Source of the DNA: Rhizobium subbaraonis
GTDB lineage: Bacteria > Pseudomonadota > Alphaproteobacteria > Rhizobiales > Rhizobiaceae
Direction: 5' to 3'
Assembly: GCF_900220975.1 (NCBI RefSeq)
Contig: NZ_OBQD01000001.1
Span: 434,001-498,000 of the forward strand
DNA: 64,000 nucleotides
Under the pieces are notes generated by a model. It was not told the DNA's origin. It did no database searches and worked only from the letters and a program-made list of their open reading frames with translations. Below are positions 26,475-35,237 of the stretch, in pieces; the first letter of the stretch is position 1, and the number at the start of each line of letters is the position of its first letter. Both the position numbers and the translations under genes were made by a program.

Positions 26475-28211
26475 TCACGCGCTCCGCATCGCATCTGCAT
26501 CTGCCGCAAACCGCAGGCTTTCTGCCTCGGTGACGAGATAGACGCGGAGCGGCGCGCTGCGGCCGCGGATGGCGATGACGTCGTCCTGCAGCCCCTCGAC
26601 CGCGATCCCGGATTGCCGCAGCGCCCTCTCGGAGACGACGATGGCGACGTCGTGCTGCTTGGCCGCGCTTTCCAGCCGGCTTGCCACGTTGACGGTGTCG
26701 CCGACGGCGGTCAGGCTCTTGGTCGAGCCGTAGCCCATCATGCCGACAACGCTCGGTCCGGTATGGACGCCGATCGCAACGCGCAGGTGGGTGGCGAAGT
26801 CATGGCCGAGTTCTTCGTTCAGGCGGCCGATGTCGCGGACGATCGCGGCGGCTGCTGCCAGTGCCTGCCGGGACGCTTGCTCGCGCTTGCCGCCAAGACC
26901 GAACAGCGCCATGGCGCCGTCGCCGATGAACTTGTCGAGCCGCCCGCCGGCGTCCTCGACCGCCTGGCCGACGATGGCGAAGTAACGGTTCAGAAGGAAC
27001 ACAACGTCGTAGGGCAGCCGGGTCTCCGACAGGTCGGTGAAGGCGCGCAGGTCGCAGAACAGGACGACGATCTCCTCCTCGCGCCCCGGCCGCACCGGTT
27101 CGGTCGCAACCGGCAGGGCGGCATCCGGGTTCGGCGCCATCAGCAAGGCGACGCTGAGATCGGCGGTCGGATGGAGCTGGCAGCCGAGCCGCACATCGGC
27201 ATCCGCATGGATGCGCGAAAGCGCGGCGGCTTCGATAGCGCCAGGCGGGGGCAGGGGCGCGTGGGTGTCTAGGACGCGCACCCGGCAGGTGGAACAGCGC
27301 CCCTTGCCGCCGCAGACGGCATAGTGCGGCACGTCGCCATAGCGGCTGGCCTCGAGCAGGCTGAGGCCGCGCGGCGCGCGTACCAGCGCCCCGTTCGAAT
27401 AGCGGATGGTGATCTGTGAGGCGCGCTCGGCCAGCGTTCGCATGCGTCGAAGCGCGGCAACGAGAAGAATGGCGGCGGAAAAGATCGCGTACAGGGCCAA
27501 CTTGATCTGCCCCAGTCCCTGTGCCACCGCTGCCTGGTCGATCGGCGGGCGGGCCGCGCGCAGCGACTGCGCATAGGCCGGGTCCATCTGCGGCGCGCTC
27601 TCGGCCATGTGCGCGAGCATGCGCCCGGTATCGGCGAAACCGAGAAGGGCAAGCACCGGAACGAGGATCGCGACGGCAAGGAGCCAGGGGGCGGCCGTGG
27701 CATACCAACTGCGATACCGCAGCCAGAAATAGACGCCGAAGCAGCCATGCGTCCAGATAATGAGGAGCGCTGCCGCCTGGCGCAGCCCCGACAGCGGATT
27801 GACCACCCACAGGCTGCGGATGACCATCCGGTAGTCGACGACGACGCCGTAAAGCGGTTGCGAAAGGCGCGCGGGCACGACGTGCTCGATGATAAGGAAG
27901 GGGATCAGCAGGCCGAAGAGAACCTGCGCAGCCTCGCGCATCGGCATGCGCAGCGTCCGGCGGTGGTAGAGCGACCGGAGCACCAGGCCCACATGGGTGA
28001 GAAGCGCGCCGAAAAGCAGGATTGTGCCGACCGGGTTGCGCCAGATGAGGCCGAAGACGGCGCTGATGCGATCTGCCATGTCGAGCGAGACGAGCAGCAG
28101 CGCATGGTTGAAGAGGTGCATCCCCACGAAGGTGAGCATGACCAGGCCGGAACCGAGGCGAACCTTCTGCAGGAACCGTTCGGAGGTGATCGCCGCCAAG
28201 GCCTTGTTCAT
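26475..28211 (-). CDS. adenylate cyclase fused to 2Fe-2S ferredoxin and membrane anchor
   Basis: 578 residues in three parts. Residues 1-280 hold about six membrane segments with scattered His (MHLFNHALL, LLTHVGLVL, IEHVV, WTHGCFGVYFW), resembling the cytochrome-b anchor of succinate dehydrogenases. Residues about 300-380 are a plant-type ferredoxin: CGGKGRCSTCRVRVL with a later GCQLHP gives four cluster Cys. Residues about 400-560 are a class III cyclase: LFCDLRAFTDLSE, FIGDGAMALFG, VGDTVNVASRLES. Start taken at MNKALAAITSE (28211). A redox-controlled nucleotide cyclase is the obvious reading. Confidence 0.88.
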   Translation of the reverse strand: MNKALAAITSERFLQKVRLGSGLVMLTFVGMHLFNHALLLVSLDMADRISAVFGLIWRNPVGTILLFGALLTHVGLVLRSLYHRRTLRMPMREAAQVLFGLLIPFLIIEHVVPARLSQPLYGVVVDYRMVIRSLWVVNPLSGLRQAAALLIIWTHGCFGVYFWLRYRSWYATAAPWLLAVAILVPVLALLGFADTGRMLAHMAESAPQMDPAYAQSLRAARPPIDQAAVAQGLGQIKLALYAIFSAAILLVAALRRMRTLAERASQITIRYSNGALVRAPRGLSLLEASRYGDVPHYAVCGGKGRCSTCRVRVLDTHAPLPPPGAIEAAALSRIHADADVRLGCQLHPTADLSVALLMAPNPDAALPVATEPVRPGREEEIVVLFCDLRAFTDLSETRLPYDVVFLLNRYFAIVGQAVEDAGGRLDKFIGDGAMALFGLGGKREQASRQALAAAAAIVRDIGRLNEELGHDFATHLRVAIGVHTGPSVVGMMGYGSTKSLTAVGDTVNVASRLESAAKQHDVAIVVSERALRQSGIAVEGLQDDVIAIRGRSAPLRVYLVTEAESLRFAADADAMRSA

Positions 28212-28492
28212 GGTCCGGTCCGCGAATCCTGATCTGCGACGTGTGGAACTGCCATTTGCGGATTCCATTCCGAACGCCCCGCCCGTTGGCTGAGCGGCTT
28301 TTGACACTCTCAGGCGCTATGGGCAAGGCCAAGGCGAACGGCCCCATGCCTTCCCGAAAGGCCTGCTCGTAACAACTATGCCAGTAGCGCGGCCGGGGGA
28401 AGGCGGCGGAGCGTTGACGCAGCGTCACATATTCAGGGGGCCGCGCCGCCTGCCGGCCGAGGCGCGGCCACTCTCTGCACCTTGATTGAACG

Positions 28493-29536
28493 TCAGGGGC
28501 GGGCGGCCTGGACGGCGGCGAGCTCGCCCACGCGGTAGTGGTCGCGATACCACTCGACGAAGTCCCTGACGCCGGTGGCAAGCGGGGTTGCCGGCTTGTA
28601 GCCCGTCAACGCCTGCAGTAGATCCGGGCTTGCGAAGGTGCGTGGCGCCTCGCCGGGCTGCATCGGCAGCAGCTTGTGCCGGGCCTTGCGGCCGAGCGCA
28701 TCCTCCAGCGTCGATACGAAGTCCATCAGCCCGACCGGATTTCCGCCGCCGATATTGACGATGCGGAACGGCGCCTGATGGGACAGCGTATCAAGGCCCG
28801 CGGGAGCGGCGACGCGATTGTCCTCGCCTGGAATGACGACGGACAGTTTCAGCATGGCCTCGACGAGATCGCCGACGAAGGTGAAGTCGCGGCTCATCCG
28901 GCCCTCGCCGTAGAGCTCGATCTCGCGGTCCTCGAGAATGGCGTCGGTGAACTTGAACAGCGCCATGTCCGGCCGGCCCCAGGAGCCGTAGACGGTGAAG
29001 AAGCGGAACGCCGTGGTCGGAAGGTTGTAGAGGTGGGCATAACTGTGCGCCATGACCTCCATCGCCTTCTTGCTGGCGCCGTAGATCGTCAGCGGCTCGT
29101 CGGTACGGTCCCCTTCCCGGAACGGGATCTTGTCGGTGGCGCCGTAGACCGAGGACGAGGAGGCGAGCATGAGGTGGCGCGCGCCGACGGCCCGTGCCGC
29201 TTCCAGAAGGTTCCAGGTGCCGAGAATGTTGGCCTCGACATAGGATTTCGGCTCTTCCAGGCTGTAGCGCACGCCGGCCTGCGCGGCCAGATGCACGATG
29301 ACATCGGGGGCCGCGTCCTCAAGCGCACGGCGCACGCCGGCCTGGTCCTCGAGCATCACCTGATGGAAGCGGTAGGCCGGGAACTGCACCAGCCCGGCAT
29401 TACGCGCTTCCTTCAGCCTGACGTCGTAGTAGGGGGTCATTCCGTCAAGGCCGACGACTTCGTGTCCGGCCTCCAGCAGGCGCCGGGCGAGATGGAAGCC
29501 GATGAAGCCGGCCGTGCCGGTAATGAAGTAGCGCAT
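28493..29536 (-). CDS. lpsL: UDP-glucuronate 4-epimerase (NAD-dependent)
   Basis: 347 residues of the extended SDR family. N-terminal [20 protein letters not shown], catalytic [10 protein letters not shown] and [11 protein letters not shown] (Tyr-x-x-x-Lys), and [20 protein letters not shown], which is typical of UDP-glucuronate epimerases. It lies 2 bp downstream of the UDP-glucose dehydrogenase, an arrangement known in rhizobia (rkpK-lpsL) for making UDP-galacturonate for LPS and capsular polysaccharide. Confidence 0.9.
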   Translation of the reverse strand: MRYFITGTAGFIGFHLARRLLEAGHEVVGLDGMTPYYDVRLKEARNAGLVQFPAYRFHQVMLEDQAGVRRALEDAAPDVIVHLAAQAGVRYSLEEPKSYVEANILGTWNLLEAARAVGARHLMLASSSSVYGATDKIPFREGDRTDEPLTIYGASKKAMEVMAHSYAHLYNLPTTAFRFFTVYGSWGRPDMALFKFTDAILEDREIELYGEGRMSRDFTFVGDLVEAMLKLSVVIPGEDNRVAAPAGLDTLSHQAPFRIVNIGGGNPVGLMDFVSTLEDALGRKARHKLLPMQPGEAPRTFASPDLLQALTGYKPATPLATGVRDFVEWYRDHYRVGELAAVQAARP

Positions 29537-29538
29537 GC

Positions 29539-30855
29539 TTATTTCCCGTCGCCGCTCCGGCCGATGCCGACATACTGGAAGCCGTAACGCGCCACTTCCT
29601 GCGGCGGGTAGACGTTGCGCAGGTCGACCAGGTTCGGCGCTTTCATCGTGGCATGAAGCTTGCGGAAGTCCAGTGCGCGGAACTCGTCCCATTCCGTGAC
29701 CAGCACGAGCGCGTCGGCATCGGCCGCGATCGCGTAGGGATCGGCGCCGAATTCGACATTCGACAGGATGGCGCGGGCGCCGTCCATGCCTTCCGGGTCG
29801 AAGGCGGCGATCTTCGCGCCGTTATCCTGCAGGGCCTGGATGATGGTCAGCGAGGGGGCATCGCGAAGGTCGTCGGTGTTGGGCTTGAAGGTGAGGCCGA
29901 GGACGGCAATCTTCTTGCCGCGCACCGAGCCGCCGCAGGCGGCGATCACCTTGCGGGCCATGGCGCGCTTGCGGTTGTCGTTGATGGCGACGGTGGTCTC
30001 GATCAGACGCATCGGGCTGTCGGCATCGGATGCGGTCTTGACCAGTGCCAGCGTGTCCTTCGGGAAGCACGAGCCGCCGTAGCCGGGGCCGGCATGCAGG
30101 AACTTGTCGCCGATGCGCTTGTCGTAGCCGATGCCCTTTGACACCTTCTGCACATCCGCGCCGAGGCGCTCGCACAGGTCGGCGATCTCATTGATGAAGG
30201 TGATCTTCATGGCGAGGAAGGCGTTTGCGGCGTACTTGATCAGCTCCGAGGTGCGGCGCTCGCAGAAGAACAGCGGGCCCTCGTTGAGATGCAACGGGCG
30301 GTAGACCTCGCTCATCACCTCGATCGCGCGCGGCTCGTCAGTGCCGACGACGATGCGGTCGGGACGCTTGAAGTCGCCGATGGCCGCGCCTTCGCGCAGG
30401 AATTCCGGGTTGGAGACGACGGAGAAGTCCGCGTCCGGATTGGTCTCGCGGATGATGCGCTCGACCTCGTCGCCGGTACCGACCGGCACGGTCGACTTGG
30501 TGACGACGACGGTGTAGCCGTCCATGGCCTTGGCGATCTGGCGGGCAGCGGCATAGACATAGGTCAGGTCCGCATGGCCGTCGCCGCGGCGCGAGGGCGT
30601 GCCGACCGCGATGAAGACGACGTCGGCCCAGGCGACTGCCTTTTCGAGGTCGGTGGTGAAGCTCAGCCGGCCAGACTCGCTGTTGGACTTGACGAGTTCG
30701 TGCAGGCCCGGTTCGAAGATCGGGATCTCGCCCTTGCGGAGCGCCTCGATCTTTTCCTCGACATTGTCGACGCAGATGACCTCGTGGCCGAAATCGGCGA
30801 AGCACACACCCGAAACAAGGCCGACATAGCCGGCGCCAATCATCACAATCCGCAT
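29539..30855 (-). CDS. rkpK: UDP-glucose 6-dehydrogenase
   Basis: 438 residues. [20 protein letters not shown] is the NAD-binding motif, [20 protein letters not shown] contains the catalytic Cys, and [20 protein letters not shown] is the UDP-binding domain. Full length for the family. It oxidises UDP-glucose to UDP-glucuronate, which the adjacent epimerase converts to UDP-galacturonate. First gene of the two-gene operon; its promoter should lie in 30856-31032. Confidence 0.95.
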   Translation of the reverse strand: MRIVMIGAGYVGLVSGVCFADFGHEVICVDNVEEKIEALRKGEIPIFEPGLHELVKSNSESGRLSFTTDLEKAVAWADVVFIAVGTPSRRGDGHADLTYVYAAARQIAKAMDGYTVVVTKSTVPVGTGDEVERIIRETNPDADFSVVSNPEFLREGAAIGDFKRPDRIVVGTDEPRAIEVMSEVYRPLHLNEGPLFFCERRTSELIKYAANAFLAMKITFINEIADLCERLGADVQKVSKGIGYDKRIGDKFLHAGPGYGGSCFPKDTLALVKTASDADSPMRLIETTVAINDNRKRAMARKVIAACGGSVRGKKIAVLGLTFKPNTDDLRDAPSLTIIQALQDNGAKIAAFDPEGMDGARAILSNVEFGADPYAIAADADALVLVTEWDEFRALDFRKLHATMKAPNLVDLRNVYPPQEVARYGFQYVGIGRSGDGK

Positions 30856-31032
30856 ATGAAACCCATCGTCTTGTTCTGTTCCGCCAGACGGCGGTCAAAT
30901 AGAAGTGCCGGCTTTGCGGCGGTTCGGATCGAACTTCTATTCATCCGGCGGAAGAAAGAAAGACATTTTTTGGCAAGGTGGGGAGTTGTACGCCGACGCT
31001 TTGCCCCGTGCTGCGCCAGGCAAGATGCGCAT

Positions 31033-31398
31033 TCAGTGGCTGGTGGGTCGCTCTTCCACAGCGCCTTGCCCGGTGGCGGGCGACGGCTTGCGGACGGGCG
31101 AGGCATTTCGCCACGCGGTCTCGACGATGTGGCGGACTGTTTCAAGCTCGGCACCGGCGAAATAGAGCGAGGTCCAGCCCTTGTGCCCCCAGCCGCCGGG
31201 AACGGCGGCACACAGGCCGGGTTCTGTCTGGAGAAGCATGGCCTGCTGGCCCGGCGTCAGCTTGCAGACGGCTCGGCCGGCTTCGGGAAGGGTCAGGAAG
31301 ATGCGTCCGCGCACGCGAAAATCGCGCTTGCCGAAATGCGCGCTTTCTTCGGCGCCTGGCATTGCCAGCGCCATCTGGACCAGATCTTCGGACCTCAT
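31033..31398 (-). CDS. MmcQ/YjbR family protein
   Basis: 121 residues from ATG 31398 (MRSEDLVQMALAMPGAEESA). HFGKRDFRVRGRIFLTLPEA and GGWGHKGWTSLYFAGAELET are the conserved segments of the MmcQ/YjbR family (CyaY-like fold, proposed DNA-binding). A stand-alone housekeeping-type gene divergent from the GTA cluster. Confidence 0.8.
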   Translation of the reverse strand: MRSEDLVQMALAMPGAEESAHFGKRDFRVRGRIFLTLPEAGRAVCKLTPGQQAMLLQTEPGLCAAVPGGWGHKGWTSLYFAGAELETVRHIVETAWRNASPVRKPSPATGQGAVEERPTSH

Positions 31399-31479
31399 GT
31401 TCAAAAATAGCACGGATCCGCGTGCGCCGGAAGGCGCGGGTACGGCGACGATTTTCTTGCCGGGATAGGAAAAAAATCC
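31399..31479. other. spacer between MmcQ gene and GTA promoter
   Basis: Short divergent spacer; the region 31399-31826 as a whole lacks a gene and holds the promoter, leader and hairpin listed next. Confidence 0.4.
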
Positions 31480-31508
31480 TTGACAGCGTGACGGTCGTTT
31501 GTTAGGGT
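31480..31508 (+). promoter_or_regulatory. sigma70-like promoter for the GTA cluster/leader
   Basis: TTGACA (31480-31485), 17-bp spacer, TAGGGT (31503-31508). It is the best consensus -35 I see in the window and precedes the GTA genes. Confidence 0.6.
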
Positions 31509-31514
31509 ATGGTT

Positions 31515-31810
31515 ACAGTCGGAGAAGTGCGGGCGGAGAGGTCGCCGGGCGACCGGAACGCTTCGGGTGGTCCCGGGAAAAGACGAGATCGATACCGGGA
31601 TACGCTAGCATGACCGCTCGGGTCGCAACGCTGCCCAGGTCCGGCCAAGCCACGCATGGCCATTACCCGAAGGCTGCGACATGAGCGCGGATCGCCTCCC
31701 TTTTCGGGGTGACATCCGCCCGCCGGCCGGCTGATCGAGCCGGCTGATTGAACTGGTCGTTCGAACATGAGTTGAAGCGCCCGTCCGATGAGGATCGCGG
31801 CGCTTTTTTT
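31515..31810 (+). ncRNA. candidate leader RNA upstream of GTA genes
   Basis: From the expected start of the 31480 promoter, about 300 nt run without a convincing gene to a hairpin plus T-run at 31775-31810, which ends 16 nt before the first ATG. The product could be a short stand-alone RNA or an attenuated leader whose read-through feeds the GTA operon. A short frame at 31499-31684 has no recognisable features. Confidence 0.35.
31775..31810 (+). terminator. intrinsic terminator/attenuator before the first GTA gene
   Basis: AAGCGCC (31775-31781) pairs with GGCGCTT (31799-31805) across a 17-nt loop, followed by a run of seven T (31804-31810). The ATG at 31827 follows at once, with GGAG at 31817 as ribosome site. 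Confidence 0.55.
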
Positions 31811-31826
31811 GTTTCCGGAGCAAGCG

Positions 31827-32393
31827 ATGCACGATTTTGACGACGTCGACCCGGCCCTGTTCGGCCTGCCGGCGACACGGCCGGTCTATGACGGTTTCGC
31901 CGCGGGCGCCCGGTGGTGCGACGGCGGCGCGGCGGCGGTTCTCGACCTCAAGTCGGAGGCGGACGGCGATCCGCTCGCCGACATGCAGGCGATGCTCTCG
32001 CAGATGACCAAGGAACTGCGCGAGCGCTTCCAGCGCTTCCAGAGCCAGAAGCGCTCCGCCGAGCAGATGGCGGACGAGGCGGCCGACGAAGCCGGGCGCA
32101 AGCTCGGGCAGGCCGACGCGAAGGCGGCGATCGAGGCTGTATCGCTGATCGTGCGCACGCTGGAGAAAATCGACAGCCTGCAGCGGACGGTCATGAGCGA
32201 GCGGCGGGATGCCGAGGAGCGTCAGGGCGAGGTGGCCGACATCGACGCGCTGATCGCCGAGTTCGACCGCCGCGTCGAGGCGAAGGCGCGCGCTTATCTC
32301 GAAATGTGGAAGGCGGAACATGGGACCTGCGCGGAGCGGACGGAAGGCGGCGCGGTTTCCGGCAGTGGCGCCGACGGCAAGAACGGCCCGTGA
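31827..32393 (+). CDS. GTA cluster first gene, possible small terminase (g1-like)
   Basis: 188 residues, acidic and largely helical; a likely coiled coil spans about residues 55-150 (MLSQMTKELRERFQRFQSQK, then KAAIEAVSLIVRTLEKIDSL). It sits directly upstream of the large terminase, where the RcGTA g1 small terminase lies, and overlaps that gene by 74 bp. No motif proves function; the assignment rests on position and helical character. Start at 31827 has a GGAG site six bases upstream. Confidence 0.5.
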   Translation: MHDFDDVDPALFGLPATRPVYDGFAAGARWCDGGAAAVLDLKSEADGDPLADMQAMLSQMTKELRERFQRFQSQKRSAEQMADEAADEAGRKLGQADAKAAIEAVSLIVRTLEKIDSLQRTVMSERRDAEERQGEVADIDALIAEFDRRVEAKARAYLEMWKAEHGTCAERTEGGAVSGSGADGKNGP

Positions 32394-34236
32394 GGCGCGC
32401 CGGCTCGCCCGGAAGATCGAAAAGGCAATTGCAAAGGCGAGCGGGCGCATGGCGGATGAGGCGGCGCGCGCGGGCAAGCGGCATGATGCGGCCGTGTCAG
32501 ACGCACTGGCCACGATGACGGCGCTGCAAGCGCGGATTGGTTCTAAAACGGTTGGGGAAGACGCTGCGGGCGACAAAGCCGCGCAGCAGCGGGCCGTTCA
32601 TGTGGCGGACGGGACGGCGCAGCCAGCGCAAGGCGCCGGGGTGCGGGCGAAGCCTTCGACAGTCTCCGAGACAGAGGTGGGGCCAACGACGGATGCGGCG
32701 GCTCGGATGCGGCCATCGACAATCGGCGATGGCGCGGCGGACGGCGGATGCAGTTCGCATCCTCCCGCGGCGGCCGTTGCTGCTGTCGTTGGGGGCGTGG
32801 CCTGGGGCAAGGAAAAAGATGCGAACGATGAAAAAGATGCGAACCGCATGCAGTGTGCCACCGGAACCGGTACGGGCTCTGGTCCTGGCACCACGCCGGG
32901 GCTGAGCGATACGGAACTTGGCGTATGGCAGTCGGTGGACTGCGGCGGCATCGAGACCGGAGAGACCGGGGCGGATCCAGCGTCGGTTCTCGATGCGCCG
33001 CTGGACGTTGCCGGACTGCCGCTGGCTGCGGGGTTGCGCTTGTGGGAGCTGCAACGCCACCCCGCACAGGAGCCGCCCAAAGGCGACTGGCGCGTCTGGC
33101 TGCTGATGGGCGGACGCGGATCTGGCAAGACGCGGGCGGGAGCGGAATGGGTTCACGAGGTCGCACGCAGCACGGGCAAGCTCAGGATCGCGCTGGTGGC
33201 CGAAACGCTGGGCGACGCCCGCGAGGTGATGATCGACGGTGTTTCCGGCATCTGCCGGATCGCGCGGCGGCACAGGCCGGAATTCGAAGCCTCGCGCCGG
33301 CGGCTGGTGTGGCCGAACGGGACGATCGCGCAGATCTTCTCGTCGGAAGATCCCGAAAGCCTGCGCGGCCCGCAGTTTCACCTGGCATGGTGCGACGAGC
33401 TGGGCAAATGGCGGCACGCGCAGGAAACCTGGGACATGCTGCAATTCGGCCTGCGGCTGGGCGACCGGCCGCGGACGCTGGTGACGACGACGCCGCGTGC
33501 GGTGGAGCTGCTGCGATCGCTCGCGTCTGACCGGGGCACCGTGCTGGCGAAGATCCGCACGGCCGACAATGCCGGAAACCTGGCGAAAGGGTTCATCGAG
33601 GCGCTGAACGAGCGCTACGGCGGCACGCGTCTTGGGCGGCAGGAGCTGGACGGCGAGCTGATCGCCGACCGCGAGGACGCGCTGTGGAGCCGCGACAGGC
33701 TGGAGGCGATCCGCCAGCGGCCGGCTGGGCCGCTGGCGCGCATCGTCGTGGCAGTCGATCCGCCGGCGACGGCATCGGCACATTCCTGCTGCGGGATTAT
33801 CGTGGCCGGGCTCGACGAGGCGGGCCGGGCCGTGGTTCTCGCCGACCTCTCCGTGGTCGGGGCGAGCCCGGCCGGATGGGCGGGTGCTGTGGTCCGCGCC
33901 TTCCGTCGCTTCGACGCCGACCGGGTGGTGGCCGAGGTCAACCAGGGCGGCGACATGGTGGCGGCGGTGCTGCGCAGTATAGACGCGGCCCTGCCGGTGA
34001 CCATGGTGCGGGCGACGCGCGGCAAGTTCCTGCGCGCCGAGCCGGTTGCTGCCCTCTACGAGCAGGGGCGGGTGGCGCACGCCGGCAGTTTTCCCGAGCT
34101 GGAGGACCAGATGTGCGACTTCGGCCCTGACGGACTGTCTTCCGGTCGTTCTCCCGACCGCCTCGACGCGCTGGTATGGGCGCTGACGGCGCTGGTACTG
34201 GAACGGCGCGGCGAGCCGCGGGTGAGAGAGATTTGA
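32320..34236 (+). CDS. large terminase / DNA packaging protein (GTA g2-like)
   Basis: 638 residues. The ATPase starts late: Walker A GGRGSGKT at residues 264-271, Walker B FHLAWCDELGKW, coupling segment RTLVTTTPRAVELLR. The nuclease domain has acidic residues in VVAVDPPATAS, VVAEVNQGGDMV and DRLDALVWAL. The core matches HK97/GTA large terminases of roughly 420 residues. About 220 extra N-terminal residues are basic, then A/G/T-rich low complexity. An internal ATG at 32848 would give a 462-residue protein closer to family length; which start is used is unclear. It pumps DNA into GTA or phage heads. Confidence 0.85.
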   Translation: MGPARSGRKAARFPAVAPTARTAREARRLARKIEKAIAKASGRMADEAARAGKRHDAAVSDALATMTALQARIGSKTVGEDAAGDKAAQQRAVHVADGTAQPAQGAGVRAKPSTVSETEVGPTTDAAARMRPSTIGDGAADGGCSSHPPAAAVAAVVGGVAWGKEKDANDEKDANRMQCATGTGTGSGPGTTPGLSDTELGVWQSVDCGGIETGETGADPASVLDAPLDVAGLPLAAGLRLWELQRHPAQEPPKGDWRVWLLMGGRGSGKTRAGAEWVHEVARSTGKLRIALVAETLGDAREVMIDGVSGICRIARRHRPEFEASRRRLVWPNGTIAQIFSSEDPESLRGPQFHLAWCDELGKWRHAQETWDMLQFGLRLGDRPRTLVTTTPRAVELLRSLASDRGTVLAKIRTADNAGNLAKGFIEALNERYGGTRLGRQELDGELIADREDALWSRDRLEAIRQRPAGPLARIVVAVDPPATASAHSCCGIIVAGLDEAGRAVVLADLSVVGASPAGWAGAVVRAFRRFDADRVVAEVNQGGDMVAAVLRSIDAALPVTMVRATRGKFLRAEPVAALYEQGRVAHAGSFPELEDQMCDFGPDGLSSGRSPDRLDALVWALTALVLERRGEPRVREI

Positions 34237-34510
34237 TACAAGTTAAAAGGGTATATGTAAACTAATGCATTTTATTGGTGCATTCCGTTCTCGGTTGTGC
34301 TTGAGTGCGTGGAGGCCGCGGGATGCACTCTCGGCGGGCGAAAGAGCTGAATTCCTGCAGAGTCAAGCGGCGGCAAGGGAACGGGCGCGTTCCGGTCGGG
34401 CTGCTCTGCGCGGATCGGCGTGTTGCGCAAAGGGATTGAGCGGGGCCTTGGCCGGGCGGGCACGGTGAGGCCGCCACGCGCTTGAGGAAAATATTGCTGC
34501 GACGGAGGGG
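34237..34510. other. spacer between terminase and lysozyme
   Basis: About 270 bp without a gene. It starts AT-rich (ACAAGTTAAAAGGGTATATG), unlike its surroundings, with an AATGCA/TGCATT inverted pair near 34264-34285. It may contain a promoter for the lysozyme; none is clear. Confidence 0.35.
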
Positions 34511-35164
34511 ATGATGTCGATCAACAGAAAGTTCTTCTTCGACCGGGTGCGCACGCACCTCTACAAGAACGGGCTGGACCAGGACGCCGTGGACGGGCAT
34601 TCGGCGATACTCGACCGCTGGGAAAAGGACATCCCGAAAGACGACGACCGCTGGCTCGCCTACATGCTGGCGACGGCCTACCACGAGACGGGCGGAAGGA
34701 TGCAACCGGTCGAAGAGAACCTGAACTACTCGGCCAAGCGCCTGCTCGAGGTCTTCCCGCGGCGCTTCAAGGATGCGGCGGAGGCGGCGCGCTATGCCGG
34801 AAAGCCGGAAAAGATCGCCAATCGCGTCTATGCCGACAGGCTGGGCAATGGCGACGAGGCGAGCGGTGACGGCTGGCGCTATCGCGGCCGCGGCCTGGTG
34901 CAGATCACCGGAAAGACGAATTACGAAAAGTTCGGGATCGCCAAGTCCCCGGACGATGCCCTGCAGGCGGATGGTGCGCTCACCATGTTGTTCGAGGGCA
35001 TGATCAAGGGGCGCTACACGGGCAAGGCTCTGGGTGATTTCTTCGACGGGGCACGCGAGGAATGGGTCGAGGCGCGCCGTATCGTAAACGGCTACGACCG
35101 CGCCGACGACATCGCCCGCTATGCGAAGCACTATTACTCGGCAATCAGCTACACCACCGGCTGA
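34511..35164 (+). CDS. GH19-type chitinase/lysozyme-like endolysin
   Basis: 217 residues. LAYMLATAYHETGGRMQPVE carries the putative catalytic Glu, and GWRYRGRGLVQITGKTNYEK is the hallmark of GH19-type phage endolysins. No signal peptide or membrane segment. It lies between terminase and portal, which is not its usual place in RcGTA, where lysis genes are elsewhere. A ribosome site (GGAGGGG) precedes two adjacent ATGs at 34511 and 34514. It should cleave peptidoglycan to release particles. Confidence 0.8.
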   Translation: MMSINRKFFFDRVRTHLYKNGLDQDAVDGHSAILDRWEKDIPKDDDRWLAYMLATAYHETGGRMQPVEENLNYSAKRLLEVFPRRFKDAAEAARYAGKPEKIANRVYADRLGNGDEASGDGWRYRGRGLVQITGKTNYEKFGIAKSPDDALQADGALTMLFEGMIKGRYTGKALGDFFDGAREEWVEARRIVNGYDRADDIARYAKHYYSAISYTTG

Positions 35165-35237
35165 GGACCTTCTGGTGCCGGCACGGCGGCGGCCGGCATA
35201 AACCGCGGCTGCTGCCCTTTCGACGAGGACATTTCCG

